Assembly: GCA_023459435.1 (NCBI GenBank)
Contig: JAEWUL010000194.1
Location: 1 to 5,464 of the forward strand
Direction of reading: 5' to 3'
DNA: 5,464 nt
Source of the DNA: Bacteroidota bacterium
Lineage (GTDB): Bacteria; Bacteroidota; Bacteroidia; Bacteroidales; WCHB1-69
In this document: positions 1-5,464 of the stretch, piece by piece
Layout: the number at the start of each line of letters is the position of its first letter
Position numbering within the stretch: the first letter of the stretch is position 1
Position numbers and translations under genes: made by a program
The notes under the pieces: model-generated
Told to the model about the DNA's origin: nothing
What the model saw: only the letters and a program-made list of their open reading frames with translations
The model's database searches: none

Positions 1-427
1 GAGTAGAGATGTTATTTGATAAATCCTCTCGGATAAATTTGGCATTAAACTCTTTTTTCCAGTTTGAAATAAACTTGGTGGGATGGAATATTGGTGCTTC
101 AGCTTCATCAAATGCGTATATGTTGGCTTCATTTCCCTCTTTTTGATAATTCCAGACCATAAGGGAATCACAACCATATATCTGATCATTAAAAGTAGCA
201 TAATACTTTTTACCTTTAATGATTAGTTGTCCTTTTGCAGACATTATGACAGATTTGTTCTTTTCTGATTTAAACGTGAAATCTATTGTCATTGTTGAGA
301 ATGAGTTGTATTTTCGGATCACTTGATCCAATATTTTGGAAGCACCCTGGTCGGTATCAATAGTTTGTTGAGAAAAAGCGGAAAGGAATGGAATCGTTAT
401 CAGTATCAGAACAAGAAATTTTTTCAT
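1..427 (-). CDS. lolA: LolA-family outer-membrane lipoprotein carrier protein, 3' end cut off by the window
   Basis: Reading the minus strand from the ATG at 427-425 gives 142 codons that stay open to the window edge, so the C-terminus is missing. The first ~20 residues (MKKFLVLILITIPFLSAFSQ) are a clear Sec signal peptide with a short basic n-region and a hydrophobic core. There is no lipobox cysteine, so a soluble periplasmic protein is expected. The mature part resembles the LolA beta-sheet fold: an early helix (ILDQVIRKYNSF), then strands such as TIDFTF, GQLIIKGKKYYATF and SLMVWNYQ, as in Bacteroidota LolA. Family members bind the acyl chains of lipoproteins released by LolCDE and carry them to the outer membrane. 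Full-length proteins are roughly 200 residues, so about two thirds is visible. The gene follows ftsK on the same strand after 57 bases and may be cotranscribed, though it also has its own promoter candidate. The family call rests on recognition by eye. Confidence 0.85.
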   Translation of the reverse strand, partial: MKKFLVLILITIPFLSAFSQQTIDTDQGASKILDQVIRKYNSFSTMTIDFTFKSEKNKSVIMSAKGQLIIKGKKYYATFNDQIYGCDSLMVWNYQKEGNEANIYAFDEAEAPIFHPTKFISNWKKEFNAKFIREDLSNNIST

Positions 428-467
428 AAGGTTTGAGTTATTAGGTTGTTGTTTTAAGTTTAGACTA

Positions 468-501
468 CAAAAATAAGAAACTGTTTAAGAAAAAAGGCCA
501 A
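468..501 (-). promoter_or_regulatory. Candidate Bacteroidota-type promoter for lolA
   Basis: The minus strand at 475-468 reads TATTTTTG, an exact match to the Bacteroidota -7 consensus TAnnTTTG. A TTG at 501-499 lies 23 bases upstream, at the long end of the accepted spacing to the -33 element. That TTG falls inside the last codons of ftsK. The start of transcription would be near 464, giving a leader of roughly 35-40 bases before the lolA ATG. This would let lolA be expressed apart from ftsK. It is inferred from motif and position only. Confidence 0.45.
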
Positions 502-3094
502 TTTTTAAAAATATTTGATTGAGATCTGCTTCTGTATGAACTTTTACTTCACGGGCTTTGCTACCTGCTGATGGTCCTACAATATCAAACTCTTCCAGTT
601 GATCCATTATTCTACCGGCTCTATTGTAACCTAATTTGAGTTTTCGCTGGATTAAAGAGGTGGATCCCATTTGAGTTTGTACTATTAAACGGGCAGCTTC
701 CATAAACATAGGATCAATATCATCAGATTGTATAGAGTCCTCCTCTTCGGTTATCCCCTTATTTTTTTCTTCCACAATATATTCGGGTAATAGAAAAGCT
801 TCCGGATACGATTGTTGTTCTTCAATAAATTGTGCAATTTTTTCCACTTCAGGAGTGTCAACGAAAGCACATTGCAAACGAATCAAATCACTTCCGGTAG
901 AGAGGAGCATATCTCCTTTTCCAATAAGTTGATCGGCTCCATTTCCATCAAGGATCGTACGGGAGTCGATTTTTGAAGAAACTCTGAAAGCTATTCGGGA
1001 AGGGAAGTTTGCTTTGATAATACCTGTGATAATATTTACGGACGGACGTTGAGTAGCAATAATCAGGTGTATCCCGATAGCACGTGCTAATTGAGCCAAA
1101 CGGGCAATAGGTGTTTCAATTTCACGACCGGAAGTCATGATCAGATCTCCAAACTCATCAATAATGAGAACGATATAGGGTAAATAGCGGTGCCCAAAAG
1201 CAGGGGAGAGTTTGCGGGAGCAAAATTTTACATTATATTCCTTGATATTTCTGGTTTTAGCCAGTTTTAACAATTCATAACGGGAATCCATTTCTACACA
1301 TAGAGAGTTCAGTGTTTGAATCACTTTTTTAGAATCAGTAATAATGGGCTCATTGGAATCAGGAAGCTTCGCAAGGTAGTGTCTTTCTAAGATCGAATAA
1401 AGGGTAAACTCCACTTTTTTAGGGTCAATCAAAACAAACTTCAACTCAGAAGGGTGTTTTTTATATAGCAAGGAGGTGATGATGGCATTTAAACCAACAG
1501 ATTTCCCCTGACCGGTAGCACCTGCCATGAGAAGGTGCGGCATCTTTGCCAAATCCACTACAAAAGGCTCATTGCTAATTGTTTTACCCAATCCAATCGG
1601 AAGATCATATTTGTTATTCTGAAATTTTTCAGAGTTAATAATCTCTTTCATAGAGACAATCTGGGCATTTTTATTAGGTACCTCGATCCCGATGGTACCT
1701 TTTCCCGGAATAGGAGCAATTATACGAATGCCAAGAGCTGCAAGACTCAATGCAATATCATCTTCCAGATTTTTAATTCTGGAGATCCGAACACCATCAT
1801 CAGGAATAATCTCGTAAAGTGTTACTGTAGGTCCGATTGTGGCCGTTATCTTTTTAATTTTAATCTTAAAATTATCAAGTGTTCTTACAATATTGTTCTT
1901 ATTTTCAATTAATTCCTGATTAATTTGTTGATAATCAATCTCTTTATTTTCATACTCATTTAAAAATTCTGGTTTAGGGAATTGATAGAATGAAAGATCC
2001 AAATGGGGATCATACTCTTCCAGGATCTCTGTAAATGTTTGATTATCATCAGATTCATCATCAGTGATCTCATCAAGGTTGTAGGGGTCTGGGACTTCCA
2101 TTATTTCACTTGTGTCATCTGACGGTTTTTGATTTACGATTTCAAAATCTACTGACGGCGAAGCAGAATCTTTAGGTTGTACTGTACTTATTTTAGGAGA
2201 TTCTTCCTCATTAAAAACGATCACATTATTATCGTACTCTTTGGTCAACTGATTTCGGTTTTCGATATACAATCCGGGTAAATCAGTATCTATTGAAGGT
2301 TGAATAGGCGGAATATCTGACAAATAGGGTGAATCAGGTTCTGAGTAGCCTGTTCTATTACTTTTGAATGGTTTAGATTCATTGTTGGGTGATGAACCTT
2401 TAGATTTTATTTTTGGAAATGATAAATTGGTTAACACCTGTAATGTTTTAGCAGGAGAAATATTATAAAAAAGAACGAGAATGATAAAGAAACTGGCTGT
2501 TAAAATGAGAATTGTACCCCATATTTTAGTATTTTCTATTAATACCTGAGCCAAATAGTTCCCAAAAATACCGGATATGTATTCATACGCTTTTCCGTAA
2601 GTAAAACACCCAATCAGTGTTGAAAGCCAGGCCATTGAGATTAATGTGGTGAATGTAGTGAGTATGATGGGGAGCACTTGTTTGGCAAAGGTTAAATAAT
2701 AGCCATATACGAAAAATAAAAAAGGAAATCCAATAGAGATAAATCCAAAAGTATAGTTGATAAAATAATAAGCAAGATGAGCACCAAGTGTACCCGCTAT
2801 ATTTGAAATCCCTTGTGTATTTGAATTGACATGGGAAGCATCCATTTCAAAATGGAAATAGGATGAAACAATGGCAGTGATAAGTAATAATGAAAAAAGG
2901 ATTAATACGATTCCATAAACTTGAATCATCCTTTGACTTTTTAAAAGTTGTAGGAACTGATCACTTTTGATCGATTTTTTATTTTTTGCGGAGCTCTTTT
3001 CCGTAGTTTTCTGAGAACTCTTTTTTGTAGTACTTTTAGACTGCCGATAAGTAATAGGTTGATTTTTATTTATTTTTTTGCTGTTGTTGTACAT
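485..3094 (-). CDS. ftsK: DNA translocase FtsK (FtsK/SpoIIIE family)
   Basis: This 869-residue septum-located, ATP-driven DNA pump clears and aligns chromosome termini during division, in known systems together with XerCD at dif. A lysine/serine/threonine-rich cytoplasmic tail (1-55) is followed by about four membrane segments (near 57-79, 110-134, 140-163 and 192-212). A long low-complexity, acidic, Ser/Pro-rich linker (about 213-395) comes next. The alpha domain lies near 400-480. The RecA-like beta domain has Walker A GATGQGKS (525-532), Walker B LIIDEF (643-648, D646/E647) and the family TQRPS motif (681-685). A winged-helix gamma domain (about 795-855), the DNA-orienting part, includes the typical LQRKL-like helix (LIQRKLKLGYNRAGRIMDQL). 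All key motifs are intact and the length is normal for a 4-TM FtsK. The ATG at 3094 keeps the basic tail; the next Met (56) sits right before TM1 and would remove it. The gene is transcribed divergently from exbB, with lolA downstream. Confidence 0.97.
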   Translation of the reverse strand: MYNNSKKINKNQPITYRQSKSTTKKSSQKTTEKSSAKNKKSIKSDQFLQLLKSQRMIQVYGIVLILFSLLLITAIVSSYFHFEMDASHVNSNTQGISNIAGTLGAHLAYYFINYTFGFISIGFPFLFFVYGYYLTFAKQVLPIILTTFTTLISMAWLSTLIGCFTYGKAYEYISGIFGNYLAQVLIENTKIWGTILILTASFFIILVLFYNISPAKTLQVLTNLSFPKIKSKGSSPNNESKPFKSNRTGYSEPDSPYLSDIPPIQPSIDTDLPGLYIENRNQLTKEYDNNVIVFNEEESPKISTVQPKDSASPSVDFEIVNQKPSDDTSEIMEVPDPYNLDEITDDESDDNQTFTEILEEYDPHLDLSFYQFPKPEFLNEYENKEIDYQQINQELIENKNNIVRTLDNFKIKIKKITATIGPTVTLYEIIPDDGVRISRIKNLEDDIALSLAALGIRIIAPIPGKGTIGIEVPNKNAQIVSMKEIINSEKFQNNKYDLPIGLGKTISNEPFVVDLAKMPHLLMAGATGQGKSVGLNAIITSLLYKKHPSELKFVLIDPKKVEFTLYSILERHYLAKLPDSNEPIITDSKKVIQTLNSLCVEMDSRYELLKLAKTRNIKEYNVKFCSRKLSPAFGHRYLPYIVLIIDEFGDLIMTSGREIETPIARLAQLARAIGIHLIIATQRPSVNIITGIIKANFPSRIAFRVSSKIDSRTILDGNGADQLIGKGDMLLSTGSDLIRLQCAFVDTPEVEKIAQFIEEQQSYPEAFLLPEYIVEEKNKGITEEEDSIQSDDIDPMFMEAARLIVQTQMGSTSLIQRKLKLGYNRAGRIMDQLEEFDIVGPSAGSKAREVKVHTEADLNQIFLKIGLFS

Positions 3095-3130
3095 TTTTTA
3101 GGTTTTCATTTATTATATATAAAAGAACTA

Positions 3131-3138
3131 CAAAAGTA
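3131..3138 (-). promoter_or_regulatory. Candidate -7 promoter box for ftsK
   Basis: The minus strand at 3138-3131 reads TACTTTTG, an exact TAnnTTTG match. It lies 36 bases before the ftsK ATG, so the leader would be about 30 bases. I do not see a TTG at the expected -33 distance; that stretch is mostly A and T with one GGG. The assignment therefore rests on the -7 box and its position. Confidence 0.5.
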
Positions 3139-3240
3139 ATAAAATAAAAATATAGTATCCCATTTTATTAAAAAAGAATATTAACAATAAAGTGTTGGGA
3201 AAAAGCGTTGATAGGGTATGAATTATCGAATGAAGTAATG

Positions 3241-3248
3241 TATTTTTG
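3241..3248 (+). promoter_or_regulatory. Candidate -7 promoter box for the exbB-exbD-tonB-folC unit
   Basis: TATTTTTG is an exact TAnnTTTG match ending 19 bases before the exbB ATG at 3268, which gives a short leader of about 15 bases. There is no clear TTG at the usual 17-23 base spacing; the nearest (3208-3210) is 30 bases away. The box helps decide the exbB start, since any start codon before about 3250 would lie in or upstream of the promoter. Confidence 0.5.
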
Positions 3249-3267
3249 CTTAAATTTAAAAATAAGT

Positions 3268-3972
3268 ATGAAAAATCTGTTTTTTTTACAAATCCCTGTT
3301 GGAGATTCCACATCCATCCTTACAAATCCTCCTGCTCCAGTTGTTGAAGAGTTGAAATTTGTTGATCTCGTTTTTGATCTCAGTAGTTTATGGATTATGC
3401 TCCCCTTATATATCATGTTTTTTTTCGCGATATATCTTTTTGTTGAAAGATTACTTGTATTAAATAAAGCATCTAAAGAGGAGCGTAATTTTATGAATAA
3501 TATTCGTGATTTTATTCATAATGGAAAAATTGATTCAGCTTTAGCTTTATGTAAAGGGAACGATACTCCTCTGGCAAGAATGATTGAAAAAGGGTTGACC
3601 CGCATAGGCAAACCATTAAATGATATTGCTGCTGCCATTGAAAATACCGGTAAACTGGAGATCCAGAGATTGGAAAAAAGGGTTTCTTATCTGGCAACCA
3701 TTGCAGGTGCTGCTCCTATGTTAGGATTCCTCGGTACAGTCGTTGGTATGGTCGTCGCTTTTCATAATATGGCTGCGAATCCAAATAACATTAATATCTC
3801 AGATCTTTCAGGGGGTATTTATACGGCTATGATAACAACTATTGTGGGTTTAATTGTGGGTATTATTGCTTTCATTTTTTATAATATTATCGTATCCAAA
3901 ACGTCTTCTGTAGTTTATGTTTTGGAAGCCAAAACCACTGAGTTTATGGATCTTTTACATGAACCCGTTTAA
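3268..3972 (+). CDS. exbB: ExbB/TolQ-family proton channel subunit
   Basis: This 234-residue inner-membrane protein is of the MotA/TolQ/ExbB family, which forms the proton-conducting pentamer that drives a TonB- or TolA-type arm. Three membrane helices are visible: about 41-60, 142-165 and 183-209, with the large cytoplasmic loop between the first two. TM2 carries the family signature GFLGTVVGM (153-161) and TM3 has TTIVGLIVGI (190-199). T157 and T191 align with the conserved channel-lining threonines of E. coli ExbB (T148, T181). The reading frame is open back to a TTG at 3208, and an in-frame ATG lies at 3238, but 3268 is preferred because the -7 box sits at 3241-3248 and the protein then starts MKNLFFLQ. 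Two runs of eight T (3280-3287, 3418-3425) lie in the frame. The gene ends with tandem TAA stops, 27 bases before exbD. Sequence alone does not separate ExbB from TolQ; the TonB-like partner downstream favours ExbB. Confidence 0.92.
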   Translation: MKNLFFLQIPVGDSTSILTNPPAPVVEELKFVDLVFDLSSLWIMLPLYIMFFFAIYLFVERLLVLNKASKEERNFMNNIRDFIHNGKIDSALALCKGNDTPLARMIEKGLTRIGKPLNDIAAAIENTGKLEIQRLEKRVSYLATIAGAAPMLGFLGTVVGMVVAFHNMAANPNNINISDLSGGIYTAMITTIVGLIVGIIAFIFYNIIVSKTSSVVYVLEAKTTEFMDLLHEPV

Positions 3973-3999
3973 TAACTAACTTTACAAATTATTTCTGTT

Positions 4000-4446
4000 A
4001 TGGGTTTGCAAACACAAAATAAAATTAATCCTACTTTTAGCTCCACTTCAATGTCAGATTTGGTGTTTCTGCTTTTGATATTTTTTATGATAACATCAAC
4101 TTTAGTAGCTCCTAATGCCATAAACATCTCTCTTCCTAGAAGTTCATCAGGGAAACAATTGGCCTCAAGAAATATTGAAGTATATGTTGATGCTAATAAG
4201 AATTTTTATGTAAACCCAGAAGGTTCAAATGCACAACCACTTCCCATTGAAACGCTCCTTCCTGCTTTGCAAAGTGCTGTTGCTGCCGATAAATCTGATG
4301 CAAAAACCATCATTCTTCGCGCGGATGCTACTGTTCCTGTTCAGACCGTTGTCACCCTTTGGGATATTCTGAATCAACTAAATGAAGGTATGGAAGAGTC
4401 TCAAAGATACCGTTTGATTTTTGCCACTGAAGCTAAAAACGAATAA
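4000..4446 (+). CDS. exbD: ExbD/TolR-family proton channel partner
   Basis: This 148-residue protein is anchored in the inner membrane by a single N-terminal helix (about 20-37) and has a periplasmic domain after it. It is the second motor component, with a dimer of helices sitting in the ExbB pore. The N-terminal signature INPTFSSTSMSDLVFLLLIF places D20 at the start of the helix, matching the essential proton-carrying aspartate of ExbD/TolR (D25 in E. coli ExbD). The periplasmic part (about 45-145) has the usual pattern, with a strand-forming IEVYVDANKNFYVN segment, then TIILRADATVPVQTVVTLWDIL and a closing RLIFAT strand. Length is normal. It begins 27 bases after exbB. It ends TAATAATG, where a second in-frame TAA overlaps the ATG of the tonB-like gene, suggesting translational coupling. 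Confidence 0.93.
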   Translation: MGLQTQNKINPTFSSTSMSDLVFLLLIFFMITSTLVAPNAINISLPRSSSGKQLASRNIEVYVDANKNFYVNPEGSNAQPLPIETLLPALQSAVAADKSDAKTIILRADATVPVQTVVTLWDILNQLNEGMEESQRYRLIFATEAKNE

Positions 4447-4448
4447 TA

Positions 4449-5144
4449 ATGTCTGACGAAAAGAGATATAAAATCATTTCTGCAACCGTCTCAACGGTCG
4501 TTTCGATATTAGTTTTACTATTTCTGATTTTTTGTGGATTTAAATATCAAAATCCACCACCACCTCCCAAAAAAGTGATTTTAATTGAACTCTCTGAGTT
4601 AGGTGGGGGAGGAGGTGGCGGAAATGAAGCTGTTTCTAACACCAAAAGTCAACCTACAGCTTCCGAAAATATTACTACACAAAATAATGATGATACTCCT
4701 GAAGTATATTCCAATCCAAATGTTAAAAAGAATGCCAATAATAATGCTTCAATAAACACTCCAAAACCGGATCAGAACGCTATTTTCCGTCCTGGAATGG
4801 GTGGCGGTTCGGGTGGCGGTACCGGTTCAGGTACCGGTCCGGGTACTGGAAGTGGAATTGGTCCGGGAACCGGATCCGGAAGCGGGGGCGGAATTGGGTA
4901 TGGCTATGGAAACAGAGGTATGGTTAAAATACCGGATATGACGATTAAGGAAGATGGAAAAGTGTACGTGGAAGTGCATGTTAGTGAAGATGGATCTGTT
5001 TTGGATGCAAAAATTATATCAACTCCTAAGTATCCTACTTCAATTACATCTTCAACTATTCGAAACGAATGTATTCAACGCGCCAAACAGGCAAAATATG
5101 TAAAAGGTAAAGAAGAACTGAGAATCATAGTGTTCGAGCCTTAA
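4449..5144 (+). CDS. tonB: TonB-like energy transducer with a glycine-rich linker
   Basis: This 231-residue protein is the likely periplasm-spanning arm of the ExbB-ExbD motor. A short cytoplasmic N-terminus leads into one membrane helix (about 9-31). Five prolines follow (36-40), then a VILIELSEL segment, seven glycines (52-58), an Asn/Thr/Ser-rich stretch (60-112) and a Gly-rich tract (116-154) built from GTGS/GTGP-type repeats. The C-terminal domain (about 161-231) has the TonB pattern of a strand (GKVYVEVHVSEDGSV), a second strand (LDAKIIST), a helix (RNECIQRAKQAKYV) and a final strand (ELRIIVFEP). The helix has no histidine, whereas E. coli TonB and TolA have one, and the YP motif that usually precedes the first strand is absent. 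The linker is Gly-rich rather than the Pro/Lys-rich type of classical TonB. A TolA-like role remains possible. The ATG overlaps the tandem stop after exbD. Confidence 0.82.
   Translation: MSDEKRYKIISATVSTVVSILVLLFLIFCGFKYQNPPPPPKKVILIELSELGGGGGGGNEAVSNTKSQPTASENITTQNNDDTPEVYSNPNVKKNANNNASINTPKPDQNAIFRPGMGGGSGGGTGSGTGPGTGSGIGPGTGSGSGGGIGYGYGNRGMVKIPDMTIKEDGKVYVEVHVSEDGSVLDAKIISTPKYPTSITSSTIRNECIQRAKQAKYVKGKEELRIIVFEP
4554..4621 (+). other. Possible mRNA hairpin between Pro-codon and Gly-codon runs inside tonB
   Basis: The proline-codon run 4554-4568 (CCACCACCACCTCCC) is nearly the reverse complement of the glycine-codon run at 4607-4621. Pairing 4568 with 4607 and working outward gives 13 Watson-Crick pairs in 15 positions, with an A-A mismatch (4562/4613) and an A-C mismatch (4556/4619). 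The loop is 38 bases. The pairing is visible by eye; whether it forms or matters is not known. Pro (CCN) and Gly (GGN) codons are inherently prone to pair, so it may be a by-product of the protein sequence. Confidence 0.4.
4818..4877 (+). repeat. Five tandem 12-bp repeats coding for GTGS/GTGP units
   Basis: Five consecutive 12-base units, starting with GGTACCGGTTCA and GGTACCGGTCCG, encode GTGS, GTGP, GTGS, GIGP and GTGS within the tonB linker. A sixth, degenerate unit (GSGG) follows to 4889. The first two differ at two bases; later units keep the protein pattern with changed codons (GGT to GGA, ACC to ACT). The whole Gly-rich stretch (4794-4910) is far richer in G and C than its surroundings. 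Such repeats can gain or lose units in frame, changing linker length. Confidence 0.75.
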
Positions 5145-5156
5145 ATTTTTTAAAAA

Positions 5157-5464
5157 ATGAACTACGATCAAATTCTCGAAAAAATCTTCAACAGCTTTCC
5201 AATGTATCATAAAATAGGTTCCTCAGCATATAAAGAGGGACTCGAAAATATTGAAATACTTGCAGCAATTACCAACCATCCTGAAACAAAGTTTAAATCG
5301 ATTCACGTGGCAGGTACCAATGGAAAAGGTTCTGTATCTCATCTCTTAGCTTCTTTTTTCCAGGAAGCCGGTTATAAAACAGGGTTGTTTAGTTCTCCAC
5401 ACCTGGTTGATTTTCGTGAGCGAATCAAAATCAATGGTGAAATGATATCTAAAGAGCGTGTGAT
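5157..5464 (+). CDS. folC: Folylpolyglutamate/dihydrofolate synthase, 3' end cut off by the window
   Basis: The frame opens at ATG 5157, 12 bases after the tonB stop, and stays open for 102 codons to the window edge. FolC is a cytoplasmic ATP-dependent ligase of the Mur-ligase superfamily. It adds glutamate to dihydropteroate and/or to tetrahydrofolates. The translated start has the family hallmarks in order: an N-terminal helix region with FPMYHKIGSSAYKEGLENI, the phosphate-binding loop HVAGTNGKGSVS (50-61, lysine 57), and the FolC signature SSPHLVDFRERI (79-90), followed by INGEMIS. Proteins of this family are about 420-430 residues, so roughly a quarter is visible. The short gap suggests cotranscription with exbB-exbD-tonB. 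A functional link to the motor is not evident, so it is probably a housekeeping passenger. Confidence 0.95.
   Translation, partial: MNYDQILEKIFNSFPMYHKIGSSAYKEGLENIEILAAITNHPETKFKSIHVAGTNGKGSVSHLLASFFQEAGYKTGLFSSPHLVDFRERIKINGEMISKERV

Larger units (their letters stand above)
3095..3267. other. Divergent intergenic region between ftsK and exbB
   Basis: These 173 very AT-rich bases separate the two start codons and are the only sizeable non-coding stretch in the window. They hold a -7 box facing each way (3131-3138 on minus, 3241-3248 on plus), about 100 bases apart. I found no convincing operator dyad, riboswitch-like structure, tRNA or small ORF. The short frames that open here are chance reading frames in AT-rich DNA. 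Confidence 0.7.

Noticed and set aside
481..510. Possible terminator between ftsK and lolA (T-rich run near the ftsK stop)
   Set aside because: There is no convincing GC-rich stem; only a GGCC core with weak A/T flanks, most of it inside the ftsK coding sequence.
1470..1511. Near-perfect Shine-Dalgarno (AAGGAGGTGAT) on the plus strand followed by ATG
   Set aside because: The frame after it is only about ten codons. The match arises because the ftsK strand encodes ITSLL with ATCACCTCCTT, which happens to match the 16S 3' end. This is coincidence from a coding constraint.
1535..1912. Plus-strand open frame of 125 codons
   Set aside because: It is antisense to the conserved alpha and motor domains of ftsK, and its translation resembles no family I recognise. 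It is a shadow frame.
3151..3220. Possible operator dyad in the ftsK-exbB intergenic region (TATCCC near 3156 and GGGTAT near 3214)
   Set aside because: The two arms are not true reverse complements (GGGATA would be needed), so there is no supported palindrome.
3208..3267. N-terminal extension of ExbB by 20 residues from a TTG start
   Set aside because: The extension covers the -7 promoter box at 3241-3248, uses a rare start codon and adds no recognisable sequence. The ATG at 3268 is better.
3128..3416. Two minus-strand frames (61 and 82 codons) across the intergenic region and the exbB start
   Set aside because: They overlap the exbB coding sequence antisense and run through the AT-rich promoter region, with no recognisable domains.
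3512..3697. Minus-strand frame of 61 codons inside exbB
   Set aside because: It lies fully antisense to the conserved ExbB cytoplasmic loop and has no features of its own.
5145..5156. Short A/T run between tonB and folC as a terminator
   Set aside because: Twelve bases of A and T have no GC stem, so cotranscription is more likely.

Overview
The window looks like an ordinary chromosomal stretch from an AT-rich member of the Bacteroidota, probably of Bacteroidales type. The evidence is the character of the proteins (FtsK, LolA, ExbB/ExbD/TonB-like and FolC all read as Bacteroidota versions), the lack of strong Shine-Dalgarno sites before the genes, and exact matches to the Bacteroidota -7 promoter box (TAnnTTTG) in front of three genes. 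No rRNA or other marker allows a closer assignment.

Layout. The minus-strand block (1-3094) holds the cell-division DNA translocase ftsK, followed 57 bases downstream by a lolA-type periplasmic lipoprotein chaperone gene that runs off the left edge. A 173-base divergent intergenic region (3095-3267) carries back-to-back promoter candidates. The plus-strand block (3268-5464) holds exbB, exbD, a tonB-like gene and the 5' part of folC. Gaps there are 27, 2 and 12 bases, so the four genes are probably one transcription unit. No stretch longer than 300 bases lacks a gene. I see no tRNA, rRNA, CRISPR array, insertion sequence, attachment site or convincing intrinsic terminator.

How the genes work together. 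ExbB and ExbD should form a proton-driven inner-membrane motor, with the TonB-like protein as the arm across the periplasm. LolA carries lipoproteins to the outer membrane, so both blocks contribute to the cell envelope, while FtsK couples chromosome segregation to septation. FolC is a folate enzyme that appears to be a housekeeping passenger of the exb unit.

Most of the window is conventional. The part most worth a second look is the TonB-like protein. Its linker is Gly-rich with a tandem 12-bp repeat, its transmembrane helix has no histidine, its C-terminal domain lacks the usual YP entry motif, and its gene has complementary Pro and Gly codon runs that could fold into an mRNA hairpin. I found no clear evidence of a wholly new system.
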